This document shows positions 11,356 through 22,969 of a stretch of DNA of 64,000 bases, in pieces. The notes below the pieces were generated by a model, which worked only from the letters and a program-made list of their open reading frames with translations, did no database searches and had not been told where the DNA came from. The position numbers and the translations under genes were made by a program. How positions within the stretch are numbered: position 1 is the first letter of the stretch; each line of letters opens with the position of its first letter. Source of the DNA: Cryptomeria japonica (lineage: Eukaryota; Streptophyta; Pinopsida; Cupressales; Cupressaceae); assembly GCF_030272615.1 (NCBI RefSeq), contig NC_081415.1:631765041-631829040 (forward strand), written 5' to 3'.

Positions 11356-12360
11356 TGTAATATCAAAAAATTGCACCTTGTACAATTCAATGCAACAAAT
11401 GGCGCCTTCCTCCACGTTATCGGAGGTTGTGTATTGCCACCTTTGTCTTTTTTCCCACCTAGATCGCTTTGTTAGCCCAAGGTGGGAATCCCACCAACTT
11501 TGTCGACCTGTCATCCTCAGAACATTAGCAAGGCGTAGAGTCGTTCGTACAACACGTTGCGTCCCACAAATTTGAAAAATATGCATGTGGTCATTTAGGT
11601 GGATTCTTTGGCATTTTTTATCAATTCTTGCAGGTTGGAGCTTTTAGCAATCTTCTTGGGCAATACTTACAGGATATCACAAGGCCACCATTGTTGCAAC
11701 CTTTCGAAGAACTCATGATGCCATCTTCACAAGTGTTAGGCCCAGAGTTTTTCTTACTCTTCTTGGTTCATTTGTGCATCTAAAATCTCTCATTTTCAAT
11801 CTATTTATTATCTTAATCATATCTCTTTTTATCTCAATCATTTTGATTTTCCTCGTTGCTATTATCTGGGTTGTTCGTTGAGGTGGAAACATTGAAATGG
11901 GGGCCTGACTAAGCTAGAGTCCAAAACACAACGCTCAATATTTTCTTTTCTTGTTTGTGTGCAGGTTTGTAGTGGTGAGAAAGTTATCATTTTGCAGGGG
12001 GCTTCAAACATGGATCGGTAGTGAGTTTCTCTCACTCTTTTTAGTATCTCGTATTACAAGCTTAGTTTGTTTCTATTCATATTTACTTAGTTACATAATT
12101 GTATCTGTCACTCCTGTACGACTTTTATGTTCTGTCCATATAGGATGACAACGTGTCGCATTGGTGTCCTAGTTCCGAACACTCATCTTAAGGATAGAGA
12201 CTCAACAGAGTCATTTGGGAGTCTCGTTTATAGTCTAATAGCTTAATCTTCCACTTTTACCCCCTGACTCTCCCCTAACGCCAGTTTAAGTGAGGTAGCG
12301 GTGGATAAATTTGTTCTCTAGGATTTTCTATCTTAGAGTTTACAAATTTCTTCCTTTACA
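11356..12360 (+). repeat. E1 5' LTR
   Basis: 1005 bp, starting TGTAATATCAAAA and ending CTTTACA. It aligns along its length with 50,820-51,923 but lacks about 100 bp present there (near 51,040-51,150). It is preceded by target duplication TGTCG and followed three bases later by the primer site. Confidence 0.88.
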
Positions 12361-12363
12361 TTT

Positions 12364-12381
12364 TGGTGAACCCGATGTGAA
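12364..12381 (+). promoter_or_regulatory. E1 primer-binding site (tRNA-Trp type)
   Basis: TGGTGAACCCGATGTGAA, one mismatch from the complement of the 3' end of plant tRNA-Trp(CCA) as I remember it (which would give ...CCCGACGTGAA). It starts three bases after the LTR end, the usual place for minus-strand priming. Confidence 0.75.
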
Positions 12382-12573
12382 GCTAGTTTTCTTTTTGCAT
12401 CATTAAGTTCATTGCATACATTTGAAATCTAAAATTTAAAAGAAAGAAAGAAAAAAAAGAAAGAACATAGTTTGCATATTTGTTTGAGCATTTGCATTCG
12501 TTTAGCAAACTTTATTAGAATACAAAACCCTTCGTGTCCTTGCGGTGTGGTCTCAGCATTGCACGACTTGTCT

Positions 12574-13209
12574 ATGAGCTTTATGACCCAGACTACCACA
12601 AGAGTTGTAGTCGGGAAGACATCAAAATGGAGTTTCCCTCCTGATCGTTACAATCCTCCTCTACCTGACGCGATGATAAAAAACCCTCTGCCTGACTCAA
12701 GCAAGCCCTTCTCCTTCTATACCCTCCAGATACCTTTCATGGGAGGATTGTTAGTTGCTAGTTCTCAGAACTTCTCCATGACAAACTCTTCAGCACCTTC
12801 TCCTCTTGTTGTTGACCACAATTGCGCTATCACTATCAACATTGATTGGATTCAGTCTCTAGAAGAGAACCTAAGAGACTTCGAAGGGTTCCTTAATCGG
12901 GAGAATGTCTTCCCTCAAGTTGGTAATGTAGTCAACACTCTGAGAGACATGTTTATCTTAGATAAGAAAGGTTTAGAGATGTTGAGGCCATTATCTATGA
13001 TTTTCAAAAGCCATGTAACCTTGGTAGATGCAAACCCTCAGGATGGCCAGTCTGACACTTGTGGTTCTTAGTTGGGTGTTAACATACCTGGTTTGACAAA
13101 ACACATGGTTGACCCCGGACCCATCATTCCCAACATCAATGCCTCTACCACTCCCTTAGGGTATACAACTATGTCTAGTAGCTCAACCTCTGCCTCTACT
13201 ACAATTCAT
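12574..13209 (+). pseudogene. E1 gag, N-terminal part
   Basis: The open frame 12,472-13,071 probably starts at the ATG at 12,574 (MSFMTQTTTRVVVGK). It contains a SKWSFPPDRYNPPLP segment and a helix-rich part with IDWIQSLEENLRDFEGFL. After the stop at 13,071 the frame continues readably to 13,209, where E2 inserted, and resumes at 21,574. Gag forms the particle that packages element RNA. The N-terminal half is not a standard named domain. I place it as gag from its position directly after the primer site and its continuity with the retrotrans_gag core downstream. Confidence 0.6.
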
Positions 13210-13214
13210 ATCTC

Positions 13215-14829
13215 TGTGATGGATGAAAATGGGATCGAGTAGTTTAGGAGCTAACCCCACTTTCCTCCGCACATTGGAATACGAAAGAGCCTAAGGAGAT
13301 GATTCACTTTGACTACTTGCAAGAGAGAGTCAAAGAATATCTTTAGGGTTTCTCTACCTTTGTTGCTATGAAGATGAGATGTGTAAAATGCAATGCAATG
13401 ATCAACTATGCTAGGAGATAAACAAATACGTCAATGTAAACTGAAAAAACTGAAATTTGTAGATCTGAAATTGAGTTATTCAATATAGAGCAGGAAGGGG
13501 ACTTCAAATGTGCATCTGTCACTAAAATTTGATGTTGACTATGCAGGAGCAAGGCGCCACACCTTGGTCCCTGATCCTGTACCCTGTTATACTTCTAGAA
13601 TCTGGATCCTTAAACTCTACACTATTGAACTGCCAAAAGAAGCTGAAAAATCTAGAGGACTAGGGCGCCATGCCTTGGTCTCAGAATACTGGGATCTTTC
13701 TCTATCCTTGAGTTTGCACCTATGTGATTTGTTGGTTCTAACTATTGTGCGTCCACCGGATTCCTGTACCTGCACCTGCAACTTGAAAAATGGTGTCTAG
13801 GTGGCTATATAGGGTTTTGCCTTAGTCAAACCCCTTGCTTTAGTGATTTTGACCTCCACAAATAGCCAATAATGTATTGAAAATGTGTGTGCAAGATCCT
13901 AAATGAACAAGAAAATAAATCTAGAGTTCTACCCTACACTTTGGAGAGTAAACCCTAAATAAGTGTAAATGTAAATGTAGATGCTTCAAATCACAAATGC
14001 AATAATGGGTCTAAATCATGAACTTAAATTAGAAAATGAATGTTATGAAGCTCATACAAAGACATGAAAATAACATGAAACCATACCAAACCCTTATAGG
14101 GTAGAGGTACAAACCAATCAACAGTCGGTGATCTCCTATTATTCTTTAGTGTCTTCAAAGCTTCTAATTGATGTTGAAGATGACTGATGTAGGCTTGATA
14201 GATGCTTGATTTGCTTATGAAGACTTCACATAACCTGCACTTTCACATCACAAGAGGCTCCTTCAATTGTTTGCAGATGGATCCTTCGAATGAGGAAAAT
14301 AAAGGCTATATGTATGAAACCCTAACTTTGTTTTTTATCATAGGCTGACCTAGAATCAATATAATTTCACATTTCTTTGGATTTAAACATTAAAATACTA
14401 CCAAAACATGCTCCCAAAAATCAAGGAGAAAATGTTGGGACCAAAAGGCCGCCTCTTTGTCCAACCAACTTTTTCTCAAATTTTTGGGGAAGCAAGATAT
14501 CGGGATTCTAAAGTCAATTCCAGAAGGATGTAATGATTCAAGTTGTTTAGATATGTGAAATAGGGCCTTAAAGGTCGAAATAGGGCTTAGTTAGGGCTTT
14601 TAATGAATGAATTAATTGAAAGAATAAAATAAAAGGGGACACACTTAGGGTTAAGGGCCCAATTTTATGATGTGTAGAGTGATAAAACAGGACTTTAGAT
14701 TTAATTAAATTAATTAATTAAATGCTTAAAATTAAATTGAAATGCAAGATGGAAACACACTAAGGCAGGTGCTAACCTAAGCGTGGAATTGTACCACCCA
14801 ATTAAGGGTGTACAATTTATGACACTACA
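13215..14829 (-). repeat. E2 3' LTR
   Basis: 1615 bp. On the plus strand it runs from TGTGATGGATG to GACACTACA; in element orientation it begins TGTAGTGTCATAAA. The open frame at 13,510-13,800 inside it is not a gene. Confidence 0.9.
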
Positions 14830-14844
14830 TTTAGCACCCTCTTT
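14830..14844 (-). promoter_or_regulatory. E2 polypurine tract
   Basis: Minus-strand AAAGAGGGTGCTAAA directly abutting the start of the 3' LTR, the expected site for plus-strand priming. Confidence 0.75.
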
Positions 14845-16248
14845 AGTGGTCATATGACACTACATGCATATACAAGCTAAAGTATAGAGAAGTAATCATT
14901 TCATGAAAAAGGATATATCCATAAGGTGTCAGATGAAGCCCCCAGTGGTATCTGTAGTACATTGTTAGGAACCACACCCTACAAAACCACATCTTTAGAT
15001 AAAATCACAAAATCACCTAAATTCTTACTAAGGAAGTGCTGAAATTCGTAGGTATCTATATGCCCCCTATATAGGTTTTCTAATTAGTGAGGTGAAACAA
15101 GGTATCATGTTTACCACACTGAATTGTGAGGAAAAATTGATGACAAATGCTCACAACCAAGTTTGATACAGTATCAAAACCAATGGAGAATCATTTGGTA
15201 AGAAATAAAACTAAATCATAAGTCGAACACAACCAAGAGTGTAAGGATTGGATCTCTCTAACACAAGATGAAAGATTAAGTGGAAAAATGCAGAATTAGG
15301 TTTTTGGAAAGAATTACCTTTTGAATTGTGAATAGGAGGAAGAGATCATTATCCAAAGACATCCACCTTTGATAGTAAAGGGGATCTTTGATGAAGATGT
15401 CATCTTTAAAGAGAAGGGAAAGAAGAATACACGCCTTATCCAATATTTAGGAAAAGAAGATTCTTAGCAAAGATTACACACTTTCACTAAGGAGAGGTCG
15501 TTCATGGAAGATGTATTATTTCAAACAAAGAATAGGTCCTAGATAAGGAAGACACATATTTATGCAATAAATGACATTAAATGAAAAATACAACTCAATA
15601 AAGGAAAGGTGAATCTTTAGAAAAAGAGATAGGAGATAGAAATATCACCCTTGCCCCCCAAGCATAAAGGCAAGGACATCATAGAGAGATCTTTTATAAA
15701 AGAACATTCTTCTAAAAGAAGGAAAAAGATCCTCATTAGGGATATGCATGTTCACAACCTAGAAGGGTTCCTTATAAAAGATACCACTCTTAAAAAAAAA
15801 ATTGATGAATGATTAAAGACTTCCAACACCAAGGAAGATGTCCTACTTAAGGATATGTACTTAAGATACTCATCAAGGATACTTGTTCCAATATTAGAGA
15901 GAGAATTCCCAATATGAATATACACCTCTACAATCAATAATAGATCCTTATGGAAGACACTACTTCTCAAAGGAGAAAGTTTTAATCTTAAGAAGGAGAG
16001 ATGTTTGAAATCACTCTTGTCCCCACACATAGAGACAAGAGGTGGGATGAAAATAGGCTATTATGTTGCTTCCAAAGTATGATTGCATGTGAAATTGTAC
16101 CATCATGAATTACAATGATCCCCCAATAAGTGAGCTACCAATGTCACGTAATGATGAGCAACATAATAGCCATTAATGTTATTTGCAGATATGGCAGATT
16201 GGATGAGGAATTTGAATATGACAAGTTAATTCTCTACCATCTGTGAGA
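14845..16248 (-). other. E2 3' internal region, repetitive and non-coding
   Basis: Rich in AAGGAGAG/GGAAGAT-type words on the plus strand, especially 15,340-16,050, giving a degenerate purine-rich repeat landscape. A 92-codon minus frame at 15,752-16,030 has the same low-complexity composition. I see no protein domain. Confidence 0.5.
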
Positions 16249-16764
16249 TTAAAAACATGTATAAGATGATAAATATTGAAAGTCTTGATCAAGAAAATAG
16301 TCTTTAATAGAAGAATAGGCTACTAATTCATGCTCCTCTTGCACACAAGAAAACTTAGGAAAATGACAGGTATAACTCATTAGGTCCTTATTTATAGAAG
16401 AGAGGATATTAGAATGAATAGAAGATAAAGCCTCATAAGTGGGATCAGAAATCTCTTGTGGAGATTCATAAAGAGACTTGCCAATCACCATAATTTCCTT
16501 ATAAGTTGGATGAGTGTTGAGAGATGTAGAGGATGATATAATTGAAGTAAAGTCATCATCACTATTAAATATATCATTCACATTGAGAGATGGTCTTTTA
16601 GATGCTTTGGTGGGATTTGAAAGATTATATCCAAGTTCAAATGAAGCTTCATGTATGTTATTTTCTAAAGGAACCTTAATCCCTTTTTCATTTACTCCAT
16701 AACTATTGCCATTATATCCACTCTTAACTAAAATGTGAAAACCTAGACCATAGAGGGATGCCAT
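16249..16764 (-). pseudogene. E2 coding region, C-terminal acidic repeats
   Basis: A 171-codon open stretch. It contains LMSYTCHFPKFSCVQEEHEL, which matches LMSYACPFLKSCLAHKDTLE in the upstream repeat region (18,652-19,440). The same repeat family therefore lies on both sides of the protease. Serine and acidic residues are abundant and no enzymatic motif is visible. The start codon is uncertain because stops separate it from the upstream part. Confidence 0.5.
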
Positions 16765-17162
16765 ATTAGAAATAGATGGTGGGGCCTCATAGGTATCAAT
16801 GTTATAATTAGATGAATTATAAGAAGATACTGAAGAGTTGTTTTAATTAGAAGCAGTCACAAAATTGTTACTAAGTTCTTTAGACAAAGTGGGTTGATTT
16901 TTAGTTTCCACCACATCATTTTCCTTTTAGTCTAAGGTTCTCTTGGAGGGACTTTGTATTCTCCTACAAAGGTAGGTGTAAAGTCTAAGGTCCCCCAATT
17001 GTCTTCCAAGAGAACTTGTTTTGGTGAAAAAGCATCTTTATGAGGAGATGGTGTTTCAACGTGAGTATAATAAGAATTAGGAGTACTCAAGAAAATAGGC
17101 ATACTTGAAGATGTAGGAGTATTTTCAGAAGAATTGGAAGTAGTTGAACAAGATGAGGTTTA

Positions 17163-17549
17163 CATCAGGACTTGTAAATTGGTATCAACAAACAAAGTAT
17201 ACTTCTTATTGTTGTAGGTGAACTTAAGTTGCCTATGCAAAGTAGAAGGGATAACCTACATACAATGAAGCCAAGGTCACCCTAATAGAAGATTATAATT
17301 AAGATCACCGTGCATGAAATGAATAGGTGTAGGTAAAATAACAGGTCCCACCTTGATAGGAAGAGTTATAGTACCTAAAGAAGATCTAGCAACATTATCA
17401 AAGCCATAAATAGGAAGAGGACCGGGTTTAATAAGAGATGTATCTACCTTGCTTTTATACAATAATTTAATGCTACAAACGTTAAGGCCAAATCCATTGT
17501 CAACAAGGGTTCTTATTATAGCATTACCATTGATAAGGACAAAAATCAT
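17163..17549 (-). pseudogene. E2 retropepsin-like protease
   Basis: The 90-codon open frame has the layout of the Ty3/gypsy retropepsins in E4 and E5. It has TLVDNGFGLNVCSIKLLY at the active-site loop (usual form: LIDGGAGLN), then ITLPIKVGPV, then LNYNLLLG, which is normally followed by RPWIH. The frame stops after LLLG but translation resumes with a K-V-I-P-S-T-like segment. The catalytic Asp is present, but the flap and the second glycine of the DGG motif are altered. Retropepsin would cleave the Gag polyprotein during particle maturation. Confidence 0.65.
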
Positions 17550-17588
17550 AAGAGAAGAATATTGATGTTGGATCTAATGGGATGACAA

Positions 17589-18190
17589 CTAATCTTGTGT
17601 GAATACAATTTGAGCTTTGGGTTCGTTTATATGATCAATCAAAGAATCCATATTATTAGGTGTCACTGCTAGTGGGACATCCAAGTTTTTTAAAACATCT
17701 TGTAACATTCCATGATATGTGGATGAAGTTTGAATCAAATCCCAAAAAGAAATTTTGGCAGGAATAACTTTAAGTTGTTCAATAAGATCATACGAGATAT
17801 ACGAGGTGCTGTGGAAGAATAGGTTGAGAGGTAGGAAGTGAAGAAGGAATATCCAGAGGAGGATTAGGCTGCCTATTGTTTCGTATATTATATGTGTGAG
17901 CAACCAAATTGTAACTCTCTTGGGTGATTTGTTTAGCATACTCATAAGGGCTCTTAGTAGGATAACCTCATTGCACAGTAATAACTAGTTTGTTAGGAGT
18001 GCAAAAGGCATCCATTACTATAACCACCTTGAACCACAAAGAGAGGATTGTTTAGAGGTTGAGAATTTGGAGAAGGACTAGCACCTTGAACTATGAAGAG
18101 GGGTTTATTAGGTGTTTCATAACCATTCACATATATCATATTGATAAAAAAATGGTTTAGGAATATCAAACCCTTGTGACCTAAGATCAT
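17589..18190 (-). pseudogene. E2 gag-protease linker region
   Basis: Two open stretches (17,589-17,945 and 17,993-18,190). The first includes YDLIEQLKVIPAKISFWDLI followed by a TYHGMLQDVLKNLDVP-like helix. This corresponds to the YDLVSQL..TPAQISILELL segment that precedes the protease in E4 and the matching segment of E5. The second has a doubled PLFIVQG/PLFVVQG motif. A frameshift or stop separates the two parts. Confidence 0.55.
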
Positions 18191-18281
18191 TATATTGCTC
18201 CAAGATATCCTTATGAATTTTAGAAGAAGGATGAATATAATTCATATGATAACGATTATTGAAAGAAGTGTTGATAGTCTC

Positions 18282-19530
18282 TTATTGCACCAAAATGTTA
18301 GCATGGATAGGATCAATTTTGTGAGATAGACTAGAAGTAGGCATTAACGTTTCATCCTTAGAGGTAAAGTTATTGAAAGAGTGTAAAGTGTTAGTAGGAA
18401 AGATCATATCATCCTCTATCACCAAATGATCTACATGGGAGAGGGACTCTCTAGGAGAAGGATCAACATTACTCTTCAGAGCTTCATCCTTGAGAGTGAG
18501 GTCTTTGAAAGAGATATTAAAAATCTCTTCTTGGACTAGGGTATCCTTATGAGTAGAGCCAAGTGGAGGAGAGGGAAATGATTCAACTTTAGAGGAAAAA
18601 TGATTGAAATGAATAGAAGGTGAGGTGTTATTAAGGAAATTGTCAATAATATCACCCTTTTTTATCATAATGTCCACTTCTTTGACCAAGATACTCTAAT
18701 GGGGAGGGACATAGTAAGAGAGTAATCAAAATCATTCTCCAAAGGTTCATCCCAAAAAGGGTGATCATTGAGAGAGGCATTAAAAATGTCTTTTTGCACC
18801 ATGATATCCCCATTGTTAAGGTCAATTTGGGAGAGGGAATAACAATATTTATTAGTGATTCATCCTTATAAGGGAGAGCATTAATACATGTGTTGTTGAA
18901 ACCATCCTCTTGCCTCAAAATGTCTTTACTAGGAACATTAGGAGAGAGAGAATTAAGGAAATTACTTATAACTTCATCTTCTTCTTCCAAGGTATCTTTA
19001 TGGGCAAGACAAGATTTAAGAAAAGGACAAGCATAACTCATTAATGCTCCTTTTCTAGTGGGAATTTTATTGAAATCAAAAGAGGGTATGCTATCACTAG
19101 GAAAAGTAGGGACACTATCATCTACTTGCACCAAATGATCCTCATGGGGGAAGTAATTTTTAGGAGGAAAATGGACATCATTCTTCAAAGATTCACACTT
19201 AGGAAGGAGATATTTAAAAGAAGTGCTCATAAACTCTTGTTGCACTAATGTTCCCCCATTGGTAAGATGAAATTTGGGAGAAGATAAATCAAAGTCCATC
19301 AAAACAATTTCTCTAGGAGAAGCACCATGTAGGGAAGGTAAAGTAACATTAAGAAAGGTTTTTATGATATCATCCTCTTCCTCTAATATAGTTTCATGTG
19401 AGAGGCAATTTTTAGAAGAAATATCAACATCATTCTTCAAATATTCATCCTTAGAATATGTGAGAGTTTTGAAGGAACTATTAACAACTCATTTTTGGAT
19501 TAAAATGTCCTCATGGATAGGAAGATCTTC
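18282..19530 (-). pseudogene. E2 repetitive acidic protein
   Basis: Two overlapping open frames (18,652-19,440 and 18,282-18,689, one frameshift) encode about five to six copies of a loose 45-55-residue unit. Its recurring pattern is pK..LSHED.LV.EDD.I.TFLN..lPS followed by a KdesL.n block. Examples are SKNCLSHETILEEEDDI, PKNYFPHEDHLVQVDDSV and SPRESLSHVDHLVIEDDM. The first ATG is unclear; readable sequence extends upstream past a stop near 19,489. The position between primer site and protease is where gag should be, but no retrotrans_gag core or zinc knuckle is seen. No function is recognised. Confidence 0.55.
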
Positions 19531-19935
19531 AAGAGAGGGGTAAATTGAAACAAGGAAGGCTAACCCATTACCACATCTATGAAATGTTCATTCTTTATGA
19601 CAACAATTTTCCTTTTTCAAATGTTAACATATGCAAAATGGAAAAAAAATGTTTAAATTTTGTGATGTTTTTACCAATGCAAGCACTCAAAATTTATGTC
19701 ATTTGATTTAGAAAATGAGATCTATGAGTGAAAAGTCTTCCCAAATCAACTCTAAAAAAATAATCCAAATTAAAAAATCCACAAGTTCAATTTGAAATTT
19801 AAAAATTAGGGTTTTAGTGAAATAAACCTCTAAAGTTTTAAAAACTTGCAAGAAAATCAAACATGTAAATGAAAAATTGAATTTTAAATTACATAAACAC
19901 TGAGATCTCAGAACATAAATTAGAATTAAAGGTGT

Positions 19936-19953
19936 AGGGAGTCGGGTTCACCA
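19936..19953 (-). promoter_or_regulatory. E2 primer-binding site
   Basis: Minus-strand TGGTGAACCCGACTCCCT, three bases inside the 5' LTR. The first 13 bases equal the tRNA-Trp-type sites of E1 and E5, then it diverges. Confidence 0.7.
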
Positions 19954-19956
19954 AAA

Positions 19957-21568
19957 TGTGATGGATGAAAATGGGATTGGGTAGTTTAGGACCTAACCCC
20001 ACTTTCCTCCACACATTCAAATACAAAAGAGCCTAAGGATATGATTCACTTTGACTACTTGCAAGAGAGAGTCAAGGAATATATTTAGGGTTTCTATTCC
20101 TTTGCTTCTATGAAGAGGAGATGTGCAAAATGCAATGCAATGACTGAATATGCTAGGAGATAAACAAATAAGTGAATGTAAACTAAAAATGCTAAAATTT
20201 GCATATCTAAAACTAAGATACTGAATACAGAGAAGGAAGGGGAATTCAAATATGCATGTGTCACTGAAATTTGGTGTTGATTGTGCAAGACCATGACGCC
20301 ATGCCTTGGTCCCTGATACTATGCCCTACTATACTTTTGGAATCTGGATCCTGAAAGTCTGCACTATGGAACTACCAAAAGAAGCTAAAAAACCTAGAGG
20401 ACTAGGGCACCACGCCCTGGTCTCAGATTACTAGGATCTTTTTGTCCTTGAGTCTACACCTATGTTATCTATTGGTTCGACTATCGTGTGTCCGCCGGAT
20501 TCCTGTACTTGTACCTGCACCTGTAATTTGAAAAATGGTGTCTAGGTGTCTATTTAGGGCTTTTCCTTAGTCAAACCCCTTGCTTTGGTTATTTCCACCA
20601 CAAATAACTGATAATTTATTGAAAATGTATGTGCAAGATCCTAAATGAACAAGAAAGTAAATCTAGAGTTCTACCCTACGCTTTAGAGAGTAAACCCTAA
20701 ATGCATGTAATTGTAAATGTAGATGCTTCAAATCACAAATGCAATAATGAATCTAAAGTATGAATGTCAATTTGAAACTGAATGCTATGAAGCTCATACA
20801 AAGACATGTAAATAACATGAAACCATACCAAACCCTAGGGGAGAGGTACAAGCCAATCAATAGTCGATGATCTTCTATTATTCTTCAATGTCCTCAAAGC
20901 TCCTAATTGTTGTTGAAGATGATTGATGTAGACTTAATAGATTCTTGATTTGCTAATGAAGACTTCACATAACCTACACTTTCACTTCACAAGAAGCTCC
21001 TTCAATTGCTTGTAGATTGATCTTTCAAATTAGGAAACGAAAGGCTATATGTATGAAACCCTAACTTTGTTTTTGATCATAGGCTGACCTAGAATCAATA
21101 TAATTTAAAAGTTCTCTGGATTTAAAAATTAAAATACCATCAAAGCATGCTCTCGAAATTTGGGGAGAAAAAGTTGGGACCAAGAGGCCGCCTTTTAGTC
21201 TGACCAACTTTTTCTCAAATTTTTAGGGAAGCAAGATATCATGATTGTAAAGTCAATTCTAGAAGGAGGTTATGCTTCAAGGTGTTTAGATATGTGAAAT
21301 AGGGCCTTTAAGGTTGAAATAGGGCTTAATTACGACTTTTGTTTAATTAATTAATTGAAAGAATAAAATAAAAGGTGGCACACTTAGGGTTAAGGGTCCA
21401 ATTTTATGATGTGTAGAGTGATAAAAGAGGACTTTAGATTTAATTAAATTAATTAATTAAATTCTTAAAAATAAATTGAAATGCAAGATGAAAACACACT
21501 AAGGCAAGTGCTAACCTAGTCGTGGAATTGTACCACCCAATTAAGGGTGTATAATTTACAATGCTACA
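19957..21568 (-). repeat. E2 5' LTR
   Basis: 1612 bp, plus-strand TGTGATGGATG to ATGCTACA. It aligns end to end with 13,215-14,829 and adjoins the primer site, which fixes the element as minus-strand. Confidence 0.9.
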
Positions 21569-21573
21569 ATCTC

Positions 21574-22660
21574 TACAATTAATACTAGTACTACCTTTGT
21601 TGGTGGAACTGGTTCTCTTGGGGGTGCTAGTGGAGGTGGTGGCATTGGTTCTCTTGGAGGTGTTGGTGCATCTAGCCCACATCCGCCTCCTCCACCTGCT
21701 AAGCCTATCTTGAACACTATCTTGTAGAACATGGGGCAGTTACAGTTACAGCTCACAAACCTGGCCTCCACTTTTGGTCAATTGTCTATGCTTGCATAAT
21801 ATAGGAAGATTCCCCTTGATATCACCATCCTAAACACCATTTTTCCTCCTACGGCTAAATCATTGAAGTTTGATAGATTCAATAGTAATGGGGACCCTAA
21901 TGTGCATATTGATTCTTTCATGACCAGGTGTAGTGACTGCCACATTTTGGACTTTGTGTTTCTTAAACTATTATCAAGGTCCCTTAAGGGGACCATGTTA
22001 GAATGGTATAGCTCCTTGTCGGATCATTCCATTTGTACCTTTGATCAGCTCATGGATTTATTTCTTAGATGGTTTCAGACTAACATTGGCAACAATCACC
22101 ATCACTGACCTTGTTCACTGTAAGGAGAAGCGCAATGAAAAAGACCATAGATTTTATTTTGAGATATCAATCACTCTCTACTAGGATCCCCTTTTCCCTG
22201 ATAGATAACAATATGTAGAGGATTTTCATTGGCAATCTGTAGCTAGCATTGAGGGAGAAACTATCTTTTAATCATTATCAAAACTTTTCTAATATGTGTT
22301 CTACACCCATAGACTACGAAGACACCATTACGCAATTCAAAGATTCAACTTTGAACTCTCACAATGGGTCTTTCGTAGGTACGTCCATGGAAGGGTCTAG
22401 AAAGAACAAGGCTGTAAATAATGTTGTGGTTGTCCCATAGGGATCATAACAAAATAGAGTCTTCACTAAATTGAATGAATCCTATCTAAGCATTTAATAA
22501 AACGATTAATAAAAGATAATCTGATTACCCTTCCCAAGGTTCGACCGTTGCTTGATAACAAACCTTATCCTCATTGGTACGATGGGTCAAAATTTTATCA
22601 ATACCATTGTGTGCTCGGTCATGATACTAAGCGATGTTATCATTTTTTAGAACATTGTCC
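21574..22660 (+). pseudogene. E1 gag, C-terminal part (retrotrans_gag and knuckle)
   Basis: Continues the E1 gag frame after E2. It has a Gly-rich then Pro-rich linker (21,600-21,700). The retrotrans_gag core follows (about 21,863-22,085: LKFDRFNSNGDPNVHIDSF, then LKGTMLEWYSSL and TFDQLMDLFLRWF). After several stops there is a knuckle-like YQYHCVLGHDTKRC near 22,600. The plant gypsy knuckle has C-x2-H-x4-H-x4-C; here the first Cys is replaced by Tyr. Stops at about 21,727, 21,799, 22,106 and beyond show it is dead. Confidence 0.7.
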
Positions 22661-22969
22661 AAGACCACATCAAGAGTGGTGCAAATAAATTTGATGCGCA
22701 GAAGAATACGTCAAACAAGTCTATTGATAAGACTAATAGGGATCTACAAAATCTATACTGATCCATTTCCCTTGCATTCGACAAATTTGATTTCTATATT
22801 AGATCTTCCTTCATATGATGGTCCATTAGTGAACATGGTCATTATCACTCCTATTTTTTTGCCTCCTATGTAGAAAGGGAAGGTGTCTTGACATGTCATT
22901 ATCATTCACCCCTCTAGATGCCTCATATTGTGGGGAGCCTGCTCCTTTGTATATCCCTGTGAGGTTGAA

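Larger units (their letters stand above)
13215..21568 (-). mobile_element. E2: non-autonomous LTR retrotransposon nested in E1 gag
   Basis: An 8354-bp element on the minus strand, flanked by perfect ATCTC duplications (13,210-13,214 and 21,569-21,573). Its 5' LTR is the right-hand one (19,957-21,568), then a primer site, a coding region for a repetitive acidic protein with a retropepsin-like domain, a polypurine tract and the 3' LTR (13,215-14,829). No reverse transcriptase, RNase H or integrase is recognisable in the 5.1-kb interior. Over the first ~240 bp the two LTRs differ at roughly 9% of sites by eye. Removing E2 rejoins the E1 gag reading frame. Confidence 0.9.

Noticed and set aside
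11183-11575. 130-codon frame at the left E1 junction
   Set aside because: Its second half lies in the E1 LTR, and joining the first half across E1 reaches a stop within a few codons.
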